64,000 nt of DNA, taken from positions 7,032 to 71,031 of the forward strand of contig CAZIFB010000023.1 in NCBI GenBank assembly GCA_964538915.1, given 5' to 3'. Positions 16,210 through 23,826 of the stretch are shown piece by piece; the first letter of the stretch is position 1; each line of letters begins with the position of its first letter. The stretch comes from JAEUHQ01 sp964538915 (GTDB taxonomy: Bacteria; Planctomycetota; UBA1135; UBA2386). Position numbers and translations under genes: made by a program. Below the pieces are notes generated by a model. That model was not told the DNA's origin, did no database searches, and saw nothing but the letters and a program-made list of their open reading frames with translations.

Positions 16210-17368
16210 CCCGCTCCGGGTCACCGGATACGCGATGCTGAGTGCGCTCGGCGGCTCGCGCGACGAACACCTTCGCTCGATGATCGAAGGCCGCACGGGT
16301 CTCGGCAAACCTCCGTTCGAGCTGCCGTTCGCGACCGCGGTGGGCGCCGTCACAGCGCCGCTGCCCGACCTGCCCGCGCCGCTCGCGCCGTGGTCGACGC
16401 GTCTTGCACGGATGTCGGCGCAGCTGATCGCACAGCTCGACGAGCCGCTCCGCCGCGCGCGACAGAAGTGGCGCCCCGAGCGCATCGCGGTCCTGCTCGG
16501 CACGAGCACGGCCGGCGCCGACTCGACGGAGCGCGCGTACCGCGCCTTCATCGCCGACGGCCGCTTCCCCGACCGCTACGACTTCCTCCGCCAGCACACG
16601 TTCGGCGCGGTGCTGCACGTCATCGCCGAACTCGCGGGCGCCCGCGGTCCGGCGTGGATGGTGTCGACCGCGTGCACGTCGAGCGCGAAACCGTTCGCAT
16701 CGGCGGCGCGCCTCATGGCGACAGGCATGATCGATGCGGCGATCGTCGGCGGCGTCGACACGCTGTGCCAGATGACGCTGCACGGCTTCGAGTCGCTGCA
16801 GGCGCTCGACCGCGCGCCGTGCCGGCCTTTCCACAAGGACCGTCTCGGCATCAGCATCGGCGAAGGCGGCGCGTTCGCGCTGGTCGAACGCACGGGCGAC
16901 GCACGCGTGCTCATCGAGGGCGTCGGCGAGACGTCGGACGCCTACCACGTCAGCGCGCCGCACCCGGAAGGCGCCGGCGCGCTCGCCGCGATGAAGGAGG
17001 CGCTGCACTTCGCCGGACGCACCGCGGACGACGTCGACCACGTGAACGCGCACGGCACCGGCACGAAGCTGAACGACAGCGCCGAGGCGAAGGCGATCGG
17101 CGCTCTCTTCGCGCGGCCGATCCCCGTCGTGTCGACGAAGTGCTACACGGGTCACACTCTCGGGGCGGCGGGTGCGCTCGAGTTCGCGTTCTCCGCCTGC
17201 GCCATCGAAGAGGGCTGGGTCCCGCCGGCTCTGGGCGCCGACGAACTCGACCCGGAGATCCGCCTCCACGTGCCGCGCGACGTCGTGCGCGGCACCTACC
17301 GTCGCGTGATGAGCAACTCGTTCGCGTTCGGCGGCAACAACGTCGCGATCCTCGTGGGGGCACCGTGA
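16199..17368 (+). CDS. Beta-ketoacyl-ACP synthase (KAS II-like), aryl polyene type (389 aa)
   Basis: Condenses malonyl-ACP with the growing chain. The Cys-His-His triad is intact: STACTSSAK (nucleophile Cys), NAHGTGTKLND and KCYTGHTLGAAG. Length fits FabF-like enzymes. It starts 11 bp inside the flavoenzyme gene and its stop overlaps the next gene by 4 bp (GTGA). The next gene codes for a Cys-less ketosynthase-like partner, as in KS/chain-length-factor pairs of aryl polyene (ApeO/ApeC) systems, so the two probably form a heterodimer. Confidence 0.9.
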   Translation: MRTDPLRVTGYAMLSALGGSRDEHLRSMIEGRTGLGKPPFELPFATAVGAVTAPLPDLPAPLAPWSTRLARMSAQLIAQLDEPLRRARQKWRPERIAVLLGTSTAGADSTERAYRAFIADGRFPDRYDFLRQHTFGAVLHVIAELAGARGPAWMVSTACTSSAKPFASAARLMATGMIDAAIVGGVDTLCQMTLHGFESLQALDRAPCRPFHKDRLGISIGEGGAFALVERTGDARVLIEGVGETSDAYHVSAPHPEGAGALAAMKEALHFAGRTADDVDHVNAHGTGTKLNDSAEAKAIGALFARPIPVVSTKCYTGHTLGAAGALEFAFSACAIEEGWVPPALGADELDPEIRLHVPRDVVRGTYRRVMSNSFAFGGNNVAILVGAP

Positions 17369-18144
17369 GCTCGCCGCGCATCGCCGTCACCGGGCTCGGC
17401 TTCTGGGCCACGGGATTCCCAACCGTCGCCGCGTGGACCGCGGGCACCGCGGATCCGACCGCCGACAAGCCGCAGGGCAAGGCCCTCGACCGCGTGAACC
17501 GCCGACGCGCCGGCCCGCTCGATCGCGCCCTGGCCGACGTCGTCGCCGACGCGATCGCGCAAGCGGGCGTCGATCCGGCGAGCGTGCCCGTCGTCGTCGG
17601 CTCGTCGATCGGCGAAGCCGTCACGATGATCGGCCTGCTCGACGAGATGTGGCGCAACCACAATCCGATGTCGCCCGCCGACTTCACGATGAGCGTGCAC
17701 AACGCCGCGTCGGGGCTCATCTCGATCTCGAACAAGAACCGCGGCATGACGACTTCGATCGCCGCGGACGAGAACACACCCGCCGCCGCGCTGCTCGAGG
17801 GCATCGGTCTCGCGCTCACTCGCGAAGTGCCCGTCGTGGTCGCGTGTGCCGACGAACCCGCGCCGCCGACGCTCGTACAGCACGCGCCGCCGTGGGCGAT
17901 GCTCGCGTCCGCCGTCGTTCTGGCGCCGCAGGGCGCCGCCGGCGCGCTCGCACATCTGGAAGTCGAAGAACGCGGAACGCCGACCGTCGTGCCGGGACCG
18001 TTCGCGCCGCTGCTGCTCCAGAACCCGCAGATCGGCCTCGCGATGGTCGTCGACGCGATCGCGCGCGGCGCACGCGGCGTGCTGCCGCTCGATCGCGGCA
18101 CGGGCCGCGGCCACGTCGCGCGCATCTCCGCCGGCACGCCATGA
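17365..18144 (+). CDS. Ketosynthase-like chain-length-factor homologue without active-site Cys (259 aa)
   Basis: Short protein with the N-terminal half of a ketosynthase fold (IAVTGLGFWATG, PVVVGSSIGEA, SVHNAASGLISI). Where the neighbouring KS has STACTSSA this protein has SIAADENTP, so the nucleophile Cys is replaced by Ala; the C-terminal two His motifs are missing. It should be catalytically dead and act as partner or length determinant. GTG start at 17365 overlaps the KS stop (GTGA), and its stop overlaps the dehydratase start (ATGA): strict 1:1 coupling. Confidence 0.82.
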   Translation: MSSPRIAVTGLGFWATGFPTVAAWTAGTADPTADKPQGKALDRVNRRRAGPLDRALADVVADAIAQAGVDPASVPVVVGSSIGEAVTMIGLLDEMWRNHNPMSPADFTMSVHNAASGLISISNKNRGMTTSIAADENTPAAALLEGIGLALTREVPVVVACADEPAPPTLVQHAPPWAMLASAVVLAPQGAAGALAHLEVEERGTPTVVPGPFAPLLLQNPQIGLAMVVDAIARGARGVLPLDRGTGRGHVARISAGTP

Positions 18145-18575
18145 GCCCGTTCCCGCCGATCGTCGACCTCGTACCCCACGCGCCGCCGACGGTCGCACTG
18201 GACGAGCTCGTCGACTGGAGCGAAGACGGCGCCGCCGCCGAGCTGACCGTACGCGACGGCGGCCTCCTCGTACGCGACGGGCTGGCCGACACGGTCGTCT
18301 GCCTCGAATACATGGCGCAAACCGTCGCGGCGTGCCTCGGCTACGGCGCGTTCCGCGGCGGCGTCGGCGTGCGCGTCGGCATGGTCGTCGCCTGCCGCCG
18401 CCTCACGCTGCATCGGTCGCACGTGACCGTCGGCGAACGCCTGCGCACCCGCGTGACACGACTGCGCGCCACCGACGACATCAGCAGCTTCGAGGCCGAA
18501 GTCCGCGATGCCCACGGCGCCTCCGTCGCGACCGCGACGATGACCCTCGTGCACGCCGAAAAGCCGCCGACCTGA
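18141..18575 (+). CDS. ApeP-like hotdog-fold 3-hydroxyacyl-ACP dehydratase (144 aa)
   Basis: Matches the ApeP/FlxC-type dehydratases: VDLVPHAPPTVALDELV at the start, CLEYMAQTVAACLGY in the central helix and VGMVVACRRLTLHRSHVTVGE in the last strands. These enzymes work as a heterodimer with an ApeI-type dehydratase to make the conjugated double bonds of aryl polyenes; a candidate ApeI domain is in the fused gene at 34917. Start overlaps the CLF stop (ATGA). Last gene of locus 1. Confidence 0.88.
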   Translation: MSPFPPIVDLVPHAPPTVALDELVDWSEDGAAAELTVRDGGLLVRDGLADTVVCLEYMAQTVAACLGYGAFRGGVGVRVGMVVACRRLTLHRSHVTVGERLRTRVTRLRATDDISSFEAEVRDAHGASVATATMTLVHAEKPPT

Positions 18576-18642
18576 CGCCGCCGCGACCGCGACCGACGAC
18601 TGCCCTGTTCCCAGCGGCCGCCGGGTCCGGTCGAATCCGAGG

Positions 18643-21600
18643 ATGCCCTCGCCCACCCTCGCGCTGCTCGCCCTGCTCGCGCCACAAGAGCCGGCGGCTC
18701 CCCCGACGCGACCGTTGTCGTTCGAACGGCAGGTGCTGTCGGACCGGTTCCTGTGCGAAGGCGCCGGGTTCGGCGACCTCGACGGCGACGGCGACGCCGA
18801 CGTCGTCGCCGGACCATGGTGGTACGAAGGCCCGGAGTTCACGCAGCGCCACGCGCTGTATCCCGAGAAGCAGTTCCACCGACTGCACTACTCGGACAAC
18901 TTCTTCGCGTGGGTCCGCGACGTCGACGGCGACGGGCACAACGACGTCTTCTGCGTCGGCTTCCCGGGCCAGGACGCGTTCTGGTTGCGCAACCCCGGCG
19001 AAAAGGACGGTGAGTGGGTACGCCACGTCGTGTTCCAGGGCATCGACAACGAGTCGCCCGAGTTCGTGGACCTCACCGGCGACGGCAAGCCCGAACTCGT
19101 CTGCCAGAACAACGACCGGCTCGGCTGGATCCAGGCGGACTGGAACGATCCGAAGAAGGCGTGGACGTTCCACACGGCGCTCGGCAAGGGCGCGGGCGCG
19201 GCGTTCACGCACGGGCTAGGTGCCGGCGACATCGACGGCGACGGGCGCCGCGACATCGTGACGGCGCGCGGCTGGTACGCGCAGCCGAAGGAACTCACGT
19301 GCGATCCGGAGTGGACCTTCCACGCGGTCCCGTTCTCACCCGGTCACGGCGGCGCGCAGATGCTCGTCACCGACGTCGACGGCGACGGCGATGCCGATGT
19401 CGTGACTTCGTACTCCGCGCACGGCTGGGGCCTCGCGTGGTTCGAGCAGCAGGAGGCAGGCGCCTTCGTCGCGCACGAACTGATGCCGGCGAAGCCCGCC
19501 CCGGGCAATGTCAGCGAGCTGCACGCGCTCTGCCTGTGCGACCTCGACGGCGATGGCCTGCAGGACGTCGTGACGGGCAAGCGCTGGTGGTCCCACGGCC
19601 CGACGAAGGACGGCAACGCCGACGGCGCAAACGATCCGGCGATCCTGCTGGGTCTCCTGCTTCGTCGCGACGGCAAGAGCGCGCGCTACGAGGTGACGGT
19701 GCTCGACGGCGATTCCGGTGTCGGCACGCAGGTCGTCGCGGGTGACGTCGACGGCGACGGCGACACGGACGTGGTGGTCGGCAACAAGAAGGGCACGTTC
19801 GTGCTCCGCCAGCAGGAGCCGAAGAAGGTCGGCAAAGCACCGGCGGCCGTCGGCGAGCCTCCCGACCTCGACTTCGAGAGCGGTTCGCTGCGCGGATGGA
19901 CCGCGACCGGCAACGCCTTCGAGGGCCAGCCGATCCGCGGCGACACCGTCGCCGCGCGTCGCGCGAAGATGCGGAGCGCACACCAGGGCGAGTTCTGGGT
20001 CGGAGGCTACGAACTGCTCGGCGACGAACCGACCGGTACGCTGACGTCGAACCCGTTCCCGGTGACCGGCGCGTGGGCGACGTTCCTGGTCGGCGGCGGC
20101 GAAACCGACGCGACGCGGGTCGAAGTGCTCGATGCCGCCGACGACCGCGTGCTGTTCTCCGCGCACGGCACCAACCGCGAAACGATGGAACCGGTGCTGC
20201 TCGACCTGCGCGCGCACGCCGGGAAGTCGCTGCGCATCCGCCTCGTCGACGAAACGAGCGGCGGCTGGGGCCATGTGAACTTCGACGCATTCCTGTTCCA
20301 CGACGCGCCGGTGCGCGGGACGCTGCCCGACTCGATCGGCGGCCTCGCGCCCGCGGAAGCGGCGCGCGCGATGACGGCCCTGCCCGGCTTCCAGGTCGAT
20401 CTGATCGCCGCAGAGCCCGACCTACACCAGCCCGTCGCGCTCTGGGTCGACCAGCGCGCGCGACTCTGGGTCGCCGAGGCGTACAGCTACCCGACCCGCC
20501 GCGAGGACAAGGACGCGAGGGACACGATCCTGGTGTTCGAGGATCGCGATCACGACGGCAGCTACGAGAGCCGCACGGTGTTCTTCGACAAGCTGAACCT
20601 CGTGAGCGGCCTCGCGTGCGGCTTCGGAGGCGTCTGGGTCGGCGCCGCGCCGCACCTCCTGTTCATCCCCGACGCGAACGGCGACCTCGTGCCCGACGGG
20701 CCGCCCGAGGTCGTGCTCGACGGCTTCGGCTACGAGGACACGCACGAGACGCTCAACAGCTTCACCTGGGGCCCCGACGGCTGGCTCTACGGCACGCACG
20801 GCGTCTTCACCGAGAGCAACGTCGGCGTCCCGGGCACTCCGGCCGATCGCCGCGTCGCGCTGACGTGCGGCGTGTGGCGTTTCCAGCCGCAGCGCCGCGA
20901 GTTCGAAGTGTTCGCGTACGGCACGAGCAACCCCTGGGGCGTCGACTTCGACGAGCGCGGCGAAGCGTTCCTCGCGTGCTGCGTGATCCCGCACCTGTGG
21001 CACATGGCGCAGGGTGGGCGTTTCCGCCGGCAGAGCGGCAGCCACGCCGACCCGCACCCGTGGATCGAGATCGCGACGATCGCCGACCACCTGCACTACG
21101 CGGGCAGCACGCGCGACCACGCGTGGTGGGGCCGGGAGCGGGCCGTCGTCGACCCCGGCACCGACGCGGCGGGCGGCGGCCACGCCCACTGCGGCACGCT
21201 CATCTACAAGGGCGACGCGTTCCCGCCCGAGTTCCGCGGCGCGATGCTGTTCCACAACATCCACGGCAACCGCGTCAACCAGGACCGCCTCGAACGCCGC
21301 GGTTCGGGCTACGTCGGCCACCACGCTCCCGATCTCGTGAAGGCGAACGATCCGTGGTTCCGCGGCGTGGCGCTGCGGCAGGGTGCGGCCGGCGAGGTCT
21401 TCTTCATCGACTGGTACGACAAGCTCGCGTGCCACCGCGAGAAGCCGGAGCTCTGGGATCGCACGAACGGCCGCATGTACCGCCTGAGCTACGGCGCGCC
21501 CCGCGGAGTGGACGTCGCGTTCGACGCAGAGACCGACGATCAGCTCGCGGCGGCCCAGGCGAGCACCGACGAGTTCGTGGTCTCGCACTCGCGCCGCATC

Positions 21601-23811
21601 CTGCAGGAACGCGGAACGATCGCCGCGTCGGCGACGCGCACTCTGCTCGACATGCTGCACGGCCACGCCGACCCGTTCGCCAGGCTGCGCGCCCTGTGGG
21701 CACTGCATCTCACGAACGGCCTCGACGCCGCCGAACTGCTCGCCCTGCTCGCGAACACGAACGAAGACCTGCGCGCCTGGGCCGTCCGCATCGCGGCGGA
21801 GCGCACCGATCGCTTCCCGACGGTGATGGCCGCCCTGCCCGCCATGGCGCGCACCGAGGGCTCGCCGGCGGTGCGCCTCGCACTCGCCTCGGCGCTCCAA
21901 CGGCTGCCGGTGAAGGCGCGCCGCGACCTCGCCGCCGCGCTGCTCGCCCACGGCGAGGACAACGGTGACCACAACATCCCGACGGTGCTCTGGTACGGCG
22001 TCGAACCGACCGCTGCGGTCGCCGGCGAGGACTTCGTGCAGCTCGCGCGGGACGCATCGCTCGCGAAGGTCCGGACCCTGATGTGGCGCCGCGCCGCGCT
22101 CGGCGACGAAGCGCAGCGGTCCCGCCTCGTCGCGATGCTCGCCAACGCCGATTCCCCGCATGCGGAGATCCTTCGGGCGATCGTCGCGGCGATGCGGGAC
22201 GAACCGGGCATGGTCGCACCGAAAGGCTGGAGCTCGACCAGTGGCGCACTGCTCGCGAGCCGCGACGAGGCCGTTCGCGATCTCGCGGGTGAGATCGCAC
22301 TCGCGTTCGGCGACATGAACCTCGCCCCGACCTTCCGGGCGCGGCTCGCCGACGCAACCGTTCCCACGCCCCGCCGCATCGCGGCGCTCGACGGTCTCGT
22401 GCGGCTGCGCGATCCCGCCACCGGGCCCGTCCTGCTGCACCTGCTCGACCAGCCGGACATGCGTCGCGCGGCGCTGAACGCACTCGGCGCGTACGACCTC
22501 CCCGACGCACCGGCGCGTGTCCTGGCCGTCCTCGACGCCCTCGACGCGACGGACCGCGAACTCGCCCTCACCACGCTCGCCGCGCGCCCCACGTCGGCGC
22601 GCGTGCTGCTGGAGTCGATCGTCGCCGGCACCACGAGCGCACGGCTGCTCGACGCGGCGAGCCTGCGGCGTCAGCTCCGTTCGCTCGGCGACCCCGACGT
22701 CGAGGCGCTCCTGCAGCGGGCCTGGGGCCGCAGCGTGCGCCCGGACGAAGGCGCCGCCGAAGACATCGCACGCTACAAGCAGCTGTTGACGCCGGCGTTC
22801 CTCGCCGAGGCCGACCGTTCCAACGGCCGCGCGATCTTCGCGCGCACCTGCCAGGCGTGTCACAAGCTGTTCGACCAGGGCGGAACGCTCGCGCCGGATC
22901 TGACCGGCAGCAACCGCGGCGACGTCGACTACCTGCTCGCGAACATCGTCGATCCGAGCGCCGAGGTCGGCCGTGAGTACCAGCTCGTCACCGCGCGCCT
23001 CGCCGACGGCCGCGTGTTCGCCGGCAACATCGTGAAGGACACCGCGGCGGCGGTCACGCTGAAGACGCTCGCCGGCACGCAGGTGATTCCGCGTGCCGAC
23101 CTGGCGACGGGCACGAAGGAGAATCCCGCGATCGCCTACTCGCCGGTGTCGCTGATGCCCCCGGGGCAGTTGCAGATGCTGGCCGACACCGACGTTCGCG
23201 ACCTGATCGCGTACCTGATGAGCAAGCAGCAGGTACCGATCGCGGCGTCACGCGAGAACCTCGGCACGTTCTTCGACGGCCGCTCCCTCGCCGGCTGGAG
23301 CGCGAACCCGGCCGTGTGGCACGTCGAAGACGGCGAACTCGTCGGCAGCACCGCCACCGGCATCCCGCACAACGACTTCGCACAGAGCGATCTGCTGCTC
23401 GGCGACTTCCGGCTCGAACTCGAGGTGAAGCTGTCGCCGGACACCGCGAACTCAGGCATCCAGTTCCGCAGCGTCGGACTCCCGGACGGCGAGATGCGCG
23501 GTTACCAGGCGGACATCGGCGCGGGCTGGTGGGGCCTGCTCTACGAGGAGAACGGGCGGGCCGTCCTGCAGAAGGCGGCCGCGAACCCCGTCCGCGTCGG
23601 CGAGTGGAACGACTACGAGATCCTCGCCACCGGCAGTCGTGTACAGCTCGCGATCAACGGCGTTCGCACCGTCGATTTCACCGACGAGGCCGGACTGCGC
23701 CGCGGCATCGTCGCGCTCCAGGTCCACTCCGGCGGACCGACCGAAGTGCGCTTCCGCAGGTTCCGGCTCGAAGTCGACCCGCAGCCCGAGCTTCGCAGCG
23801 TGAGACGCTGA
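18643..23811 (+). CDS. Giant secreted PVC-type protein: FG-GAP, propeller, HEAT, cytochrome c and DUF1080 domains (1722 aa)
   Basis: Order along the chain: short signal-like N-terminus; FG-GAP/VCBS repeats to about residue 390 (GDLDGDGDAD, RDVDGDGHND, GDIDGDGRRD, DVDGDGDAD and others); a jelly-roll-like domain 405-560 starting DFESGSLRGW; the PVC-type membrane-bound dehydrogenase propeller about 575-940 (FQVDLIAAEPDL, HNIHGNRVNQDR, FFIDWYDKLACH); HEAT-like helices 985-1365; a c-type haem site CQACH at about 1404-1408 with a downstream SLMPPGQLQML Met; and a C-terminal DUF1080 domain from about 1536 (GTFFDGRSLAGW, NSGIQFRS). DUF1080 domains are linked to 3-keto-glycoside hydrolysis, so the whole may oxidise and cleave glycosides at the surface. 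ATG at 18643 has CGAGG before it. Confidence 0.92.
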   Translation: MPSPTLALLALLAPQEPAAPPTRPLSFERQVLSDRFLCEGAGFGDLDGDGDADVVAGPWWYEGPEFTQRHALYPEKQFHRLHYSDNFFAWVRDVDGDGHNDVFCVGFPGQDAFWLRNPGEKDGEWVRHVVFQGIDNESPEFVDLTGDGKPELVCQNNDRLGWIQADWNDPKKAWTFHTALGKGAGAAFTHGLGAGDIDGDGRRDIVTARGWYAQPKELTCDPEWTFHAVPFSPGHGGAQMLVTDVDGDGDADVVTSYSAHGWGLAWFEQQEAGAFVAHELMPAKPAPGNVSELHALCLCDLDGDGLQDVVTGKRWWSHGPTKDGNADGANDPAILLGLLLRRDGKSARYEVTVLDGDSGVGTQVVAGDVDGDGDTDVVVGNKKGTFVLRQQEPKKVGKAPAAVGEPPDLDFESGSLRGWTATGNAFEGQPIRGDTVAARRAKMRSAHQGEFWVGGYELLGDEPTGTLTSNPFPVTGAWATFLVGGGETDATRVEVLDAADDRVLFSAHGTNRETMEPVLLDLRAHAGKSLRIRLVDETSGGWGHVNFDAFLFHDAPVRGTLPDSIGGLAPAEAARAMTALPGFQVDLIAAEPDLHQPVALWVDQRARLWVAEAYSYPTRREDKDARDTILVFEDRDHDGSYESRTVFFDKLNLVSGLACGFGGVWVGAAPHLLFIPDANGDLVPDGPPEVVLDGFGYEDTHETLNSFTWGPDGWLYGTHGVFTESNVGVPGTPADRRVALTCGVWRFQPQRREFEVFAYGTSNPWGVDFDERGEAFLACCVIPHLWHMAQGGRFRRQSGSHADPHPWIEIATIADHLHYAGSTRDHAWWGRERAVVDPGTDAAGGGHAHCGTLIYKGDAFPPEFRGAMLFHNIHGNRVNQDRLERRGSGYVGHHAPDLVKANDPWFRGVALRQGAAGEVFFIDWYDKLACHREKPELWDRTNGRMYRLSYGAPRGVDVAFDAETDDQLAAAQASTDEFVVSHSRRILQERGTIAASATRTLLDMLHGHADPFARLRALWALHLTNGLDAAELLALLANTNEDLRAWAVRIAAERTDRFPTVMAALPAMARTEGSPAVRLALASALQRLPVKARRDLAAALLAHGEDNGDHNIPTVLWYGVEPTAAVAGEDFVQLARDASLAKVRTLMWRRAALGDEAQRSRLVAMLANADSPHAEILRAIVAAMRDEPGMVAPKGWSSTSGALLASRDEAVRDLAGEIALAFGDMNLAPTFRARLADATVPTPRRIAALDGLVRLRDPATGPVLLHLLDQPDMRRAALNALGAYDLPDAPARVLAVLDALDATDRELALTTLAARPTSARVLLESIVAGTTSARLLDAASLRRQLRSLGDPDVEALLQRAWGRSVRPDEGAAEDIARYKQLLTPAFLAEADRSNGRAIFARTCQACHKLFDQGGTLAPDLTGSNRGDVDYLLANIVDPSAEVGREYQLVTARLADGRVFAGNIVKDTAAAVTLKTLAGTQVIPRADLATGTKENPAIAYSPVSLMPPGQLQMLADTDVRDLIAYLMSKQQVPIAASRENLGTFFDGRSLAGWSANPAVWHVEDGELVGSTATGIPHNDFAQSDLLLGDFRLELEVKLSPDTANSGIQFRSVGLPDGEMRGYQADIGAGWWGLLYEENGRAVLQKAAANPVRVGEWNDYEILATGSRVQLAINGVRTVDFTDEAGLRRGIVALQVHSGGPTEVRFRRFRLEVDPQPELRSVRR

Positions 23812-23826
23812 GCGCGAGTCCGCGCG

